Origin: Nocardia iowensis
GTDB taxonomy: Bacteria > Actinomycetota > Actinomycetes > Mycobacteriales > Mycobacteriaceae
DNA: 64,000 bases
Assembly: GCF_019222765.1 (NCBI RefSeq)
Contig: NZ_CP078145.1
Location: forward strand, 1,426,001-1,490,000
Reading direction: 5' to 3'
Shown: positions 8,078 through 16,298 of the stretch, piece by piece
Layout: each line of letters begins with the position of its first letter
Numbering within the stretch: the stretch's first letter is position 1
Notes under the pieces: model-generated
Databases searched by the model: none
What the model was told of the DNA's origin: nothing
The model's input: the letters and a program-made list of their open reading frames with translations, nothing else
Position numbers and translations under genes: made by a program

Positions 8078-9235
8078 ATGGCGGGAAACCCCGATTTCGA
8101 CCTGTTCAAGCTCGAGGACTTCCACGACGAACTGCGTGCGGCCATCCGCGGTCTGGCGGAGAAGGAGATCGCGCCGCACGCCAAGGACGTCGACGGTAAC
8201 TCCCGCTTCCCCGACGAGGCGCTGACCGCGCTCAACGCCGCGGGCTTCAACGCGGTGCACGTGCCGGAGGCCTACGGCGGCCAGGGCGCCGACTCGGTGG
8301 CCACCTGCATCGTGATCGAAGAGGTCGCCCGCGTCTGCGGTTCCTCCTCGCTCATTCCCGCGGTCAACAAGCTCGGCACCATGGGCCTGATCCTCAACGG
8401 CTCCGAGGAGCTCAAGCAGCAGGTGCTCGCCGACATCGTCAACGGCGAAATGGCCTCCTACGCGCTGTCCGAGCGCGAGGCCGGTTCCGACGCCGCCAGC
8501 ATGCGCACCCGCGCGAAGCAGGAGGGCGACGACTGGATCCTCAACGGCTCCAAGTGCTGGATCACCAACGGCGGCAAGTCTTCCTGGTACACGGTCATGG
8601 CGGTGACCGATGCGGACAAGGGCGCCAACGGTATTTCGGCCTTCCTGGTGCACAAGGACGACGAGGGCTTCGTGGTCGGCCCGCTCGAGCACAAGCTCGG
8701 CATCAAGGGATCGCCCACGGCGGAGCTGTATTTCGAGAACTGCCGGGTGCCGGGTGACCGCATCGTCGGCGAGCCGGGCACCGGTTTCAAGACCGCGCTG
8801 CAGACCCTCGACCACACCCGCCCGACCATCGGCGCGCAGGCCGTCGGTCTCGCGCAGGGCGCACTGGACGCGGCCATCGCCTACACCAAGGACCGCAAGC
8901 AGTTCGGCAAGCCGATCGCCGACTTCCAGAACACCCAGTTCATGCTCGCCGACATGGCGATGAAGATCGAGGCGGCCCGCCTCATGGTCTACACCTCGGC
9001 TGCCCGTGCCGAGCGCGGCGAGAAGAACCTCGGCTTCATCTCGGCCGCCGCCAAGTGTTTCGCCTCGGATGTCGCCATGGAGGTGACCACCAACGCCGTC
9101 CAGCTGTTCGGTGGCGCGGGCTACACCACCGACTTCCCGGTGGAGCGCATGATGCGCGACGCCAAGATCACCCAGATCTACGAGGGCACCAACCAGATCC
9201 AGCGCGTCGTCATGTCCCGCGCGCTGCTGCGCTGA
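8078..9235 (+). CDS. fadE25: Acyl-CoA dehydrogenase FadE25
   Basis: An FAD-dependent acyl-CoA dehydrogenase that introduces the alpha-beta double bond, passing electrons to ETF. Typical motifs are YALSEREAGSDAASM, WITNGG, the FENCRVPGDRI loop, DRKQFGKPI and the C-terminal catalytic segment QIYEGTNQIQR. The protein has 385 residues and matches mycobacterial FadE25 nearly throughout. ATG 8078 is chosen because AGGAG (8065-8069) lies 8 nt upstream; the open frame extends to 8033, but that would place an operator inside the gene. Substrate specificity is not fixed by sequence; short or branched acyl-CoA is plausible. The gene ends at a strong terminator. Confidence 0.95.
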   Translation: MAGNPDFDLFKLEDFHDELRAAIRGLAEKEIAPHAKDVDGNSRFPDEALTALNAAGFNAVHVPEAYGGQGADSVATCIVIEEVARVCGSSSLIPAVNKLGTMGLILNGSEELKQQVLADIVNGEMASYALSEREAGSDAASMRTRAKQEGDDWILNGSKCWITNGGKSSWYTVMAVTDADKGANGISAFLVHKDDEGFVVGPLEHKLGIKGSPTAELYFENCRVPGDRIVGEPGTGFKTALQTLDHTRPTIGAQAVGLAQGALDAAIAYTKDRKQFGKPIADFQNTQFMLADMAMKIEAARLMVYTSAARAERGEKNLGFISAAAKCFASDVAMEVTTNAVQLFGGAGYTTDFPVERMMRDAKITQIYEGTNQIQRVVMSRALLR

Positions 9236-9254
9236 CTCGCGGAAATTTCGCGCG

Positions 9255-9292
9255 AACGGGTGGTCCGGGGTTCGCCTCGGGGCACCCGTTTT
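9255..9292. terminator. Rho-independent-type terminator between fadE25 and a GNAT gene
   Basis: Perfect 8-bp arms AACGGGTG (9255-9262) and CACCCGTT (9283-9290) with a GC-rich 20-nt loop, followed by TT on the plus strand. It sits between convergent genes and could serve both. Confidence 0.75.
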
Positions 9293-9301
9293 GGCGGGTG
9301 A

Positions 9302-9586
9302 TCAGGAGACCAGGTCGGCGTATTCGCGGTGTTCGGCGATGTACTTGTCGACGTACCAGCAGGTCGGGATGACGGAGTAGCCGCCGTCGCGGGAGTCCTT
9401 CAGCGCGTATTCGACCACTTCGGCGGCGACGCCGCGGCCCCGGAATTCGGGGAAGGTCATGGTGTGGTGGAAATCGCGGATCTTCTGTTCGGCGCGCTCG
9501 GCGTAATCGGCGTAGCCGGCGAGGGTGTCGTCGATGTAGATCTCGAAGCGGGTGTCCTCGACGTTGTGCTCGATCCTGGTGGTCAT
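9302..9586 (-). CDS. Small GNAT-like N-acetyltransferase (YjdJ type)
   Basis: A 94-residue single-domain protein of the short GNAT-related family. It has FEIYIDDTLAGYADYA at the N-terminus and the acetyl-CoA pyrophosphate-binding region FPEFRGRGVAAEVVEYAL (R-x-x-G-x-G/A pattern), followed by VIPTCWYVDKYIAEHREYADLV. These proteins probably acetylate small amines or protein termini; the substrate is unknown. It lies 46 bp downstream of the flavin oxidase gene on the same strand and may be co-transcribed. Confidence 0.88.
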   Translation of the reverse strand: MTTRIEHNVEDTRFEIYIDDTLAGYADYAERAEQKIRDFHHTMTFPEFRGRGVAAEVVEYALKDSRDGGYSVIPTCWYVDKYIAEHREYADLVS

Positions 9587-9632
9587 GGTCTGGTGAAACT
9601 CCTTCTCGGTCCGGGATGTTCCGTGCGGGCGG

Positions 9633-10985
9633 TCACAGGATCGCGCCCGGGTTGAGGATGCCGTGCGGGTCGAGCGCGTCCTTGATCCGGTGGGTCAATG
9701 CCATCACGTCCGCGCCGAGTTGATCGGGCAGCCACGCCTTCTTCAGCCGGCCGACACCGTGCTCGCCGGTGATGGTGCCGCCGAGCGCGATCGCCAGGTC
9801 CATGATTTCGCCGAAGGCGCGGTGCGCCCGCTCGGTCATGGCGGCGTCGTTCGGGTCGTGCACGATCAGCGGATGGGTGTTGCCGTCCCCGGCGTGCGCG
9901 ATCACCGAAACGGTCACGTCATTGCGTGCCGCGATCTCGGCGACACCGGTGACCAGGTCGCCGAGTCGCGGCAGCGGGACACCGACATCCTCGAGCAGCA
10001 GCGCACCCAGCTTCTCCACCGCCGGAATCGCGAATCGCCTTGCCGCGGTGAAGGCTTCGCCTTCTTCGGGGTCCTCGGTGTGGAAAACCTCTGTCGCGCC
10101 CGCCTTTTCGCACGCCGCCAGCATGATTTCGGCTTCCCGCAGCGCGTATTCGCCCGGCGCGTCCGACCGCGCGACCAGCAGTGCCGCCGCGCCGCGATCC
10201 AGCCCCATCCGCAGCTCGTTCTCGACCGCGTTGATCGACACCGAATCCATGAATTCCAGCATGGAGGGCCGTAATTCGCCGGTGATCGCGAGGATCGCGT
10301 CGATGGCGGCGGGCAACGTCGCGAAGGTCGCGACGACCGTGCTCTGCGGCGGTTGCGCGGGCAGCAGGCGCAGCGTCAGCTCGGTGATGATGCCGAGCGT
10401 GCCCTCGCTGCCGACGAACAGTTTGGTCAGCGAAAGCCCGGCCGAATCCTTGAGCCGTGGCCCGCCGAGCCGCAGCACCGTCCCGTCGGCGAGCACGACT
10501 TCCATGCCGAGCACGTAATCGGTGGTCACGCCGTACTTCACACAGCACAGCCCGCCCGCGTTGGTCGCGGCGTTCCCGCCGATCGAGCAGATCTCGAACG
10601 ACGAGGGGTCCGGCGGATACCAGAGCCCGTGCTCGGCGACCGCGCGTTTCACCTCGGCGTTCAGCAGGCCGGGCTGCACCACCGCGGTCCTGGTGACCGG
10701 GTCGACCGTGATCGCCCGCATCCGCTCGGTGCTCAGTACGAGCCCGCCGTCGACGGCGGTGGCACCGCCGGACAGCCCGGAACCCGCGCCGCGCGGCACC
10801 ACCGGCACTTTTCGCTCGTGCGCCCAGCGCAGCGTCGCCGCGACATCATCGGTACTGGTAGCGCGCACCACCGCGAGCGGCGTACCCGCCTCGGGATCCC
10901 GCGCCCAGTCCTGCCGGTACGTCGCGAGCAGGTCGGGGTCGGTGACTACCGCGCCATCGGGTAGCGCCTCGATCAGGTCGTGCAC
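9633..10985 (-). CDS. FAD-linked oxidase, GlcD/D-lactate dehydrogenase type
   Basis: A 450-residue flavoprotein of the PCMH/VAO family that oxidises 2-hydroxy acids such as glycolate or D-lactate. The FAD-binding N-terminal half shows VVPRGAGSGLSGGA (about 60-73), the GGNAATNAGG loop and FVGSEGTLGIITE. The FAD-linked oxidase C-terminal domain ends with GGTITGEHGVGRLKKAWL. It starts at GTG 10985. No Fe-S partner (GlcF-like) is adjacent, so it may act alone. It diverges from the second GtrA gene across a 191-bp AT-richer region. Confidence 0.88.
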   Translation of the reverse strand: MHDLIEALPDGAVVTDPDLLATYRQDWARDPEAGTPLAVVRATSTDDVAATLRWAHERKVPVVPRGAGSGLSGGATAVDGGLVLSTERMRAITVDPVTRTAVVQPGLLNAEVKRAVAEHGLWYPPDPSSFEICSIGGNAATNAGGLCCVKYGVTTDYVLGMEVVLADGTVLRLGGPRLKDSAGLSLTKLFVGSEGTLGIITELTLRLLPAQPPQSTVVATFATLPAAIDAILAITGELRPSMLEFMDSVSINAVENELRMGLDRGAAALLVARSDAPGEYALREAEIMLAACEKAGATEVFHTEDPEEGEAFTAARRFAIPAVEKLGALLLEDVGVPLPRLGDLVTGVAEIAARNDVTVSVIAHAGDGNTHPLIVHDPNDAAMTERAHRAFGEIMDLAIALGGTITGEHGVGRLKKAWLPDQLGADVMALTHRIKDALDPHGILNPGAIL

Positions 10986-11176
10986 GCCAGTCCGCCTCTC
11001 CGTGTCTTCAGGCCAGACCCGGGTGCCGCGACGGTGGCGTCGGCGGCCGACGGTGACGTGGTGGCTGAGTCAGCCCGTACCCGGCGAGTTACCCATGTGC
11101 GTCCGAAATCAGTCGTCCGATTGTAACTTTGCTGATTGATCATCTGACGTACACCTGCCGCTGGCAGGCTCGTGCC

Positions 11177-11680
11177 GTGCACGAGACGGCGAGGACCACC
11201 GATACCGTCGCGGACCGGTTCACCCGGTGGTGCGAATCCGTGGTCGCCCGGCTGCCGTGGGGTCTGAATCGCCTTGTCCCGGCGACCTTCCTCGGCTTCG
11301 CGCTGATCAACAGCTTCACCTTCGGCGTCGATCTAGTTCTGCTCACCGTGTTCCACGGCTGGTGGGGCCTGCCGGTGTGGCTGTCGGTCACCATCGCCTA
11401 TGTGTGCGCGTTCGGGCTGAGTTTCGTGCTCAACCGCACCTTCAACTTCCACTCGCACGCACCCGTCGGCAAGCAGGCCGCGGTGTACGGCGTGGTCGTC
11501 GCGATCAACTACGTCGCCTTCATCCTCGGTGTCGGCAGCGGCCTCACCGCGCTCGGCCTCGAATACCACCTGGCCAGGTTGCTGGCCGGGGCGTGCGAGG
11601 CCGTCTACATGTACAGCGCGATGCGCTGGGTGGTGTTCCGCCGCGACCCGAAGTCAGAACTTGCACCTCACGCGGCGTGA
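11177..11680 (+). CDS. GtrA family membrane protein (second copy)
   Basis: A 167-residue polytopic membrane protein with four predicted helices and GtrA-type features: a start-proximal VPATFLGFALINSFTFGVD helix, then FGLSFVLNRTFNFHSH and a C-terminal MYSAMRWVVFRRDP. It is diverged from the copy at 4720-5259. GTG 11177 is preferred; an upstream TTG at 11129 would add 16 polar residues. The last codons and stop overlap the operator and promoter of the following MerR gene, so transcription through this gene would cross that operator. Confidence 0.8.
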   Translation: MHETARTTDTVADRFTRWCESVVARLPWGLNRLVPATFLGFALINSFTFGVDLVLLTVFHGWWGLPVWLSVTIAYVCAFGLSFVLNRTFNFHSHAPVGKQAAVYGVVVAINYVAFILGVGSGLTALGLEYHLARLLAGACEAVYMYSAMRWVVFRRDPKSELAPHAA

Positions 11681-11691
11681 GGTTTTAGCGT
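11661..11691 (+). promoter_or_regulatory. MerR-type promoter with operator in a 19-bp spacer
   Basis: TTGCAC (-35, 11661-11666) and TAGCGT (-10, 11686-11691) are separated by exactly 19 bp, the signature of MerR-controlled promoters. The spacer region carries a perfect 9+1+9 dyad, ACCTCACGC-g-GCGTGAGGT (11665-11683). Transcription would start within a base or two of GTG 11699, so the message is probably leaderless. Confidence 0.85.
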
Positions 11692-11698
11692 CGTAGGT

Positions 11699-12493
11699 GT
11701 GGCGAACACCAACGGATACGTCAAGGTCGGCGAGCTGGCCACGGTCACCGGGCTGACCGTGCGCACCTTGCACTACTACGACGAGATCGGCCTGCTGTCG
11801 CCGTCCGGCCGCAGCGGCGCCGGGCACCGGTTGTACTCGAACGACGATGTCCAGCGGCTGTACCGGATCGGGCTGCTGCGCACTCTCGGGCTGCGCTTGG
11901 ACGAGGTGGCCGCCGCGCTGGACGATCCCGCCTGGGATCTGACCGGCGTGATGGTGCGGCACGTCGCCGAACTCGACCGCAGGCTCGCCGTCGGTCATCG
12001 GCTGCGCCAGCGCTTGACCACGATGGTCGCCACCGTCACCGACCAGCGCAGCCTCGACACTCGGGAGCTGCTGGACACATTGGAGGACATGGCCATGCTT
12101 GACACCAAAATCCAGCGTCGCATCCCGACGCTCGTCTACCGCGATATCGCCGCCGCGCACGACTACCTGACCACCGTGTTCGGCATGGAGCCCGGCCGGA
12201 TCAGCAGGGGCGAGGACGGCACCGTCCACCACGCGGAGGTCACCGCGGGCGACGGCGTGATCTGGTTGCATCAGGTCTCCGAGCAGTTCAAGCTGCAGTC
12301 GCCGATCACCCTCGGCGCCTGCACCGAGGGCATGTCGATCGTGGTCGAGGACGTGGATGCGCACTTCCGGCACGCGAAGGCGGCGGGCGCCGAAATCCTC
12401 TACGAGCCCACCGATCAGTTCTACGGCTATCGCGACTACAGCGCGCGCGACCTCGAACAGCGGCTGTGGTCGTTCATGACGCCGCTGGACTGA
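11699..12493 (+). CDS. MerR family regulator fused to a VOC (glyoxalase/bleomycin-resistance-like) domain
   Basis: A 264-residue regulator. The N-terminal MerR winged helix (about 8-75: VGELATVTGLTVRTLHYYDEIGLL) is followed by a dimerisation helix (about 85-115). A VOC domain occupies about 120-264 (RIPTLVYRDIAAAHDYLTTVFG, GMSIVVEDVDAHFRHAKAAGAEI, YGYRDYSARDLEQRLWSF). The C-terminal domain probably senses a small hydrophobic or toxic molecule and twists the DNA as MerR proteins do. A textbook MerR promoter with a 19-bp spacer lies directly upstream, so autoregulation is likely. No adjacent resistance gene is co-directional. Its 3' end overlaps the convergent peptidase gene by 20 bp. Confidence 0.9.
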   Translation: MANTNGYVKVGELATVTGLTVRTLHYYDEIGLLSPSGRSGAGHRLYSNDDVQRLYRIGLLRTLGLRLDEVAAALDDPAWDLTGVMVRHVAELDRRLAVGHRLRQRLTTMVATVTDQRSLDTRELLDTLEDMAMLDTKIQRRIPTLVYRDIAAAHDYLTTVFGMEPGRISRGEDGTVHHAEVTAGDGVIWLHQVSEQFKLQSPITLGACTEGMSIVVEDVDAHFRHAKAAGAEILYEPTDQFYGYRDYSARDLEQRLWSFMTPLD

Positions 12494-13127
12494 TCAGCAC
12501 CTCGGTCCGGTCACCGTCGACGACGATCGCGTCGTTGTCGGTGAGCGCCCAGTGGGCGATGCCCTCCGCGCGATAGAACTCGGCCAGCAGATCGCCTTGG
12601 CCGACCGGGTCGGTGGGGGAGTCGATGTGCGGCACGATGCGCCGGTCGACCAATCCCAGTCCGTCCCAGCGGGGTTCGATTCCGCAGGTCGACACGACCT
12701 CGGCGGGATCATCCGCCGACTCGAGGCCGTGCAGATCGGGCGTCATCACGCAGGCGCCCGCACTGTAGCCCGCGTACACCAGCGCATCGGCGGCGAGTAG
12801 CCGCGGTAGCACGAGATCGGCGCCGCTGCGGGCGAATTGGGCCCGCAGTACGAAGGTGTTGCCGCCGCGCACCCACACCATCGGGAAGCTCGCCAGCGTC
12901 CGCTCCAATTCCGCTGGACAACCGATGAAGTCGCGCAGGTCGACCGTCTCCGGCGCGTACCCCAGTTTGCGCAGCGGCACCACATCGCTGGTCACCGCCG
13001 ACTCCCACACATCGGGCCAGGAGTCACAAGCGTTGGGGATCAACGCGACTCGTCCCGGCTCGCCGACCAGTGCGGCGAGCCGATCGTAGTGCGCGCCGAA
13101 CCGGTAGCTGGACAGGAAGAGTCGCAT
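12474..13127 (-). CDS. Peptidase E (S51 family)-like protein
   Basis: A 217-residue protein of the peptidase S51 fold, related to alpha-aspartyl dipeptidase and cyanophycinase. It starts MRLFLSSYRFG, contains VWVRGGNTFVLR, and the nucleophile elbow AGYSAGACVM with the candidate catalytic Ser. HID in VPHIDSP follows. It probably cleaves N-terminal Asp-X dipeptides or a related substrate. It lies last in a minus-strand run with the mycothiol-dependent isomerase-like gene (2-bp gap) and a HIT gene, suggesting one operon. Its 3' end overlaps the MerR-VOC gene on the other strand. Confidence 0.85.
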   Translation of the reverse strand: MRLFLSSYRFGAHYDRLAALVGEPGRVALIPNACDSWPDVWESAVTSDVVPLRKLGYAPETVDLRDFIGCPAELERTLASFPMVWVRGGNTFVLRAQFARSGADLVLPRLLAADALVYAGYSAGACVMTPDLHGLESADDPAEVVSTCGIEPRWDGLGLVDRRIVPHIDSPTDPVGQGDLLAEFYRAEGIAHWALTDNDAIVVDGDRTEVLISPAAS

Positions 13128-13129
13128 TC

Positions 13130-13969
13130 TCAGATGGTGAAGGCCAGGTTGCGGACCAACCGCAGCCCGAGCTCCTGGTCGCCGGTGATCGTGATCGCGT
13201 CCAGATGCTCGTCCGCGGTCGAACGTCCGCCGCCGAGTCGGACGAAAACCTCGGAGGGCAGCCGAATTTCGACGGTGGCGGGCTCATCGAACGCGTCGAC
13301 GTAGTTCGCGCGCCCGGCTACCTGGATATGCAGGCTCCTGGCCAACGAGCCGGTCAGGGTGAAGGTGATCCGCGAACCGTCCGGTGCCCCACCCTTTTTC
13401 ACCACCACTCGCGGCACACCGCCGAGGAACTCGGTGAACGCGATCTCACCGCGCCGCCCGCCCTCGTCGACCCGGACGCCGAGCGCATCGGCGAGGTCGA
13501 GTTCGTGCATCCAGCAGTCGAACAGCCGCACCCGCATGAACCGGCCGTAGCTGACCTGCCCGATCGGGGACTGGGTTTGCGCCTGCCATTCGTCGTCACC
13601 CATGGCGGCGAGGGCTTTGCGCCTGCGGCCGATGACGTCGTGGAACATTTCCAGCAGCCGCGCGCCGGACAGCGGCCGCAGCCGGTCCACCCAGATCTCA
13701 TTGAGTACCGCGGTTTCGTTGCGCACGTGCGGCAGCGTGCGCACGTCGGTTTTCGGTGTGGTCGGATCGTGTGCGGGCGGGCGCTCACCGAGCAACCACG
13801 CTTCGGTGCCGACCACGTGCGCCACCACATCGAACACGCTCCAGCCCGGCAGCGATGTCGGTGCGCGCCACTGGTTTTCATCGATATCGACGACCAGTGC
13901 GGCGATCGCGTCCCACTGTTCGGACAATCGGGTCGGCAGCTCGGTCCGGTCCAGCGTCGGATCGGTCAT
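13130..13969 (-). CDS. Maleylpyruvate isomerase family mycothiol-dependent enzyme (DinB-like)
   Basis: A 279-residue protein with an N-terminal DinB/MDMPI four-helix domain: LPGWSVFDVVAHVVGTEAWL supplies the first metal-binding His, and LFDCWMHELDLADAL supplies the Glu/His pair. A C-terminal SCP2-like alpha-beta region follows (TFTLTGSLARSLHIQVAGRANY). Relatives use mycothiol, the actinobacterial thiol, as cofactor; the exact substrate cannot be inferred. It overlaps the upstream HIT gene by 4 nt, implying coupling. Confidence 0.88.
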   Translation of the reverse strand: MTDPTLDRTELPTRLSEQWDAIAALVVDIDENQWRAPTSLPGWSVFDVVAHVVGTEAWLLGERPPAHDPTTPKTDVRTLPHVRNETAVLNEIWVDRLRPLSGARLLEMFHDVIGRRRKALAAMGDDEWQAQTQSPIGQVSYGRFMRVRLFDCWMHELDLADALGVRVDEGGRRGEIAFTEFLGGVPRVVVKKGGAPDGSRITFTLTGSLARSLHIQVAGRANYVDAFDEPATVEIRLPSEVFVRLGGGRSTADEHLDAITITGDQELGLRLVRNLAFTI

Positions 13970-14457
13970 TCCTGGGCTCCTTCTTCCGGGCTTTCCATGC
14001 CCAGTCTCGCATTGTGGCCCAGCTTTTCGTCGCGTTCGAGCGCCGCGATCCCGGCCTGGATGGCGGCCGCGGTGGATTGTGCGTCGTGTGGGCGCCGCAG
14101 CACGACCCCTGCCGCGAACCGGAACTTGTCGCCGTGCTTGCGCGGGATCACGTGCAGGTGGACGTGCGAGACCGTCTGAAAGGCGGCGGTACCGTCGTTG
14201 AGCAGCAGGTTCGCGCCGTCGGCTGCGAGGCTGCTGCGCCGAACGGCCAGCGCGAGCCGATGCCCGGCACGGAACACGTAGGCGCCGAGTTCGGCGTCGA
14301 GGTCTTCCAGTTCGGCGGCGTGCTTTTTCGGGACCACCAGCATGTGGCCTCGGGCGATGGGCCGGATATCGAGGAAGGCGCAGAGGATGTCGTCCTCGTA
14401 CACCTTCGTAGCCGGAGCCTCGCCTGCCACGATGCGGCAGAAGACGCAGTCGTTCAC
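13966..14457 (-). CDS. HIT family protein (nucleotide-binding hydrolase)
   Basis: A 163-residue member of the histidine triad superfamily, hydrolysing nucleoside phosphoramidates or dinucleotides. The zinc-type CVFC pair (residues 4-7), CAFLDIRPIARGHMLVVPKKH and the triad HVHLH (98-102) are present. GTG 14457 matches the usual HIT N-terminus (NDCVFCRIVAGE); the frame continues upstream to 14613 but that part is unlike the family. It is first of a three-gene minus-strand group. A GGGGT-ac-ACCCC dyad (14488-14499) lies about 30 bp upstream of the start and may be regulatory. Confidence 0.9.
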   Translation of the reverse strand: MNDCVFCRIVAGEAPATKVYEDDILCAFLDIRPIARGHMLVVPKKHAAELEDLDAELGAYVFRAGHRLALAVRRSSLAADGANLLLNDGTAAFQTVSHVHLHVIPRKHGDKFRFAAGVVLRRPHDAQSTAAAIQAGIAALERDEKLGHNARLGMESPEEGAQE

Positions 14458-14676
14458 AAGCCAGGACCTTACGGCGTACGAGCGCCCGGGGTACACCCCC
14501 GCGGTGGAATCGCCATGATGCACGTCACTGTCCCGCCCCGGGACCACGTCCTGACCTGGAGTCCGACCTACGGGTAAGTAACGGACCTGCGAGTTCGCTC
14601 TTGTCGCGCTCACCTGCGACGACCACCATCAGAACCGGCGCGATGACGAACAACCGACAGCGCAGGAGGTAACCAG

Positions 14677-14835
14677 ATGTCTGCGAGGACCTTGCGAATC
14701 CGGCAAACCGGCGGAATCCGGCATGATCTTGTGACGGGCGTCTCAGCGGACCGCACAAAGCGCCGGGTACAGTTGCGAGGATTTGGGCGACCTTACTCTG
14801 AAGTAACATCGTCCGGCCGTCCATCTGATGCCTGA
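14677..14835 (+). CDS. Possible small protein or leader peptide upstream of pntAA
   Basis: A 52-codon frame starts at ATG 14677, 6 nt after a perfect AGGAGGT (14664-14670), one of the best ribosome binding sites in the window. The peptide is Arg/Thr/Ser rich (MSARTLRIRQTGGIRHDL...) with no membrane segment or known motif and ends 27 bp before pntAA. Composition is not clearly coding, so it may be a chance frame or a regulatory leader for the transhydrogenase operon. Confidence 0.3.
   Translation: MSARTLRIRQTGGIRHDLVTGVSADRTKRRVQLRGFGRPYSEVTSSGRPSDA
14793..14806. promoter_or_regulatory. TTACT-N4-AGTAA dyad upstream of pntAA
   Basis: Perfect 5-bp arms TTACT (14793-14797) and AGTAA (14802-14806), 57 bp before the pntAA start, in an otherwise GC-rich region. 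Candidate operator; the regulator is unknown. Confidence 0.4.
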
Positions 14836-14862
14836 AGCTCAGCACGAGAAGGAACTGACATA

Positions 14863-15981
14863 GTGGAGACAACGCAGAGCGTAGGCGACGAGTCGCCACG
14901 CGGCGCGCGTGTCGGAGTCGTTCGCGAGTCCAACGCGGGCGAACGACGTGTCGCATTGGTGCCGAAGATCATTCCGTCCCTGCTGAAGCAGGGCGTGCAG
15001 GTGGTGGTCGAGTCCGGAGCCGGGCTCGGCGCGCTCATTCCCGACAGCGCCTACGAAGCGGCGGGCGCGACGATCGGCGACCCGTGGTCGGCCGAGGTCA
15101 TCGCCAAGGTCGCGCCGCCCACCGATGCCGAGGTGGCGCGGCTGTCCGACGGGCAGACGCTGATCGGCTTCCTGGCCCCGCGCAACGCGGAAAACCAGAT
15201 CGGCAAACTGAAATCCGCTGGCGTGCAAGCCTTCGCGGTGGAGGCCATTCCGCGCATCTCGCGCGCGCAGGTGATGGACGCCCTGTCGTCGCAGGCCAAT
15301 GTCGCCGGTTACAAGGCCGTGCTGCTCGCCGCGTCCGAATCGACCCGCTTCTTTCCGATGCTCACCACCGCGGCGGGCACCGTGAAGCCCGCGACCGTGC
15401 TGGTGCTCGGCGTCGGTGTGGCGGGGCTGCAGGCACTGGCCACCGCCAAGCGTCTCGGCGGCCGCACCACCGGTTACGACGTGCGGCCCGAGGTCGCCGA
15501 CCAGGTGCGTTCGGTCGGTGCGCAGTGGCTCGACCTCGGCATCGACGCCGCTGGCGAGGGTGGCTACGCCCGGGAACTCACCGAGGCGGAGAAGGCCAAG
15601 CAGCAGCAGGCCTTGGAAGACGCGATCAAGGGCTTCGACGTGGTGATCACCACCGCATTGGTGCCGGGGCGGCCCGCGCCGCGCCTGGTCAATGCCGAGG
15701 CAGTAGCGGGCATGAAGCCCGGCAGCGTGATCGTCGACCTGGCCGGCGAGACCGGCGGCAACTGCGAGCTCACCGAGCCCGGCCAGACCGTGGTCAAGCA
15801 CCAGGTGACCATCGCCTCGCCGCTGAACCTGCCCGCGACCATGCCCGAGCACGCCTCCGAGCTGTACTCGAAAAACATTGCGGCGCTGCTGGAACTGATG
15901 CTGGTGGACGGGAAGCTCGCGCCCGACTTCAGCGATCAGGTGCTCGCCGATTCCTGCGTGACACGTGAGGTTGATGCCTGA
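14863..15981 (+). CDS. pntAA: NAD(P) transhydrogenase subunit alpha part 1 (PntAA)
   Basis: The cytoplasmic NAD(H)-binding domain I of proton-translocating transhydrogenase, which transfers hydride from NADH to NADP+ driven by the proton gradient. The 372-residue protein has RVGVVRESNAGERRVALVP at the N-terminus, the Rossmann motif VLVLGVGVAGLQALATAKRLG (GxGxxG about 184-189) and VIVDLAGETGGNCELT. The domain is encoded separately from the membrane segment, the three-gene arrangement typical of actinobacteria and Rhodospirillum. GTG 14863 is the start. Its stop overlaps the pntAB ATG. Confidence 0.96.
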   Translation: METTQSVGDESPRGARVGVVRESNAGERRVALVPKIIPSLLKQGVQVVVESGAGLGALIPDSAYEAAGATIGDPWSAEVIAKVAPPTDAEVARLSDGQTLIGFLAPRNAENQIGKLKSAGVQAFAVEAIPRISRAQVMDALSSQANVAGYKAVLLAASESTRFFPMLTTAAGTVKPATVLVLGVGVAGLQALATAKRLGGRTTGYDVRPEVADQVRSVGAQWLDLGIDAAGEGGYARELTEAEKAKQQQALEDAIKGFDVVITTALVPGRPAPRLVNAEAVAGMKPGSVIVDLAGETGGNCELTEPGQTVVKHQVTIASPLNLPATMPEHASELYSKNIAALLELMLVDGKLAPDFSDQVLADSCVTREVDA

Positions 15982-16298
15982 TGTATACGGAACTGCTTGC
16001 GAATATCGCGATCCTGGTGTTGTCGGGGTTCGTCGGGTTCGCCGTCATCTCCAAGGTCCCCAATACCCTGCACACCCCACTCATGTCGGGCACCAACGCC
16101 ATTCACGGCATCGTCGTGCTCGGCGCGCTCGTCGTGCTGGGTAATACGCAGGATCCCTCGATCTTGACCCAGATCATTCTGTTCGTCGCCGTCGTCTTCG
16201 GAACCCTGAACGTCATCGGCGGTTTCGTGGTGACCGACCGCATGCTCGGCATGTTCAAGGGCAAGAAGGCCACCGCGCCGGTTGAGGCGGAGAAGTGA
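15981..16298 (+). CDS. pntAB: NAD(P) transhydrogenase subunit alpha part 2 (PntAB)
   Basis: A 105-residue membrane subunit with three transmembrane helices (about 5-25, 34-56, 62-84), forming part of the proton channel domain II. TPLMSGTNAIHGIVVLGAL is the family signature. It begins with ATG at the last base of the pntAA stop and ends on the first base of pntB, so the three genes are translationally coupled. Confidence 0.96.
   Translation: MYTELLANIAILVLSGFVGFAVISKVPNTLHTPLMSGTNAIHGIVVLGALVVLGNTQDPSILTQIILFVAVVFGTLNVIGGFVVTDRMLGMFKGKKATAPVEAEK

Larger units (their letters stand above)
14458..14862. other. 405-bp divergent intergenic region between HIT and pntAA genes
   Basis: This is the longest stretch without an established gene. 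It holds a GGGGT/ACCCC dyad near the HIT start, a possible 52-codon reading frame with a strong Shine-Dalgarno sequence (14677-14835), and a TTACT/AGTAA dyad (14793-14806) upstream of pntAA. I see no RNA gene or repeat in it. Confidence 0.6.
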
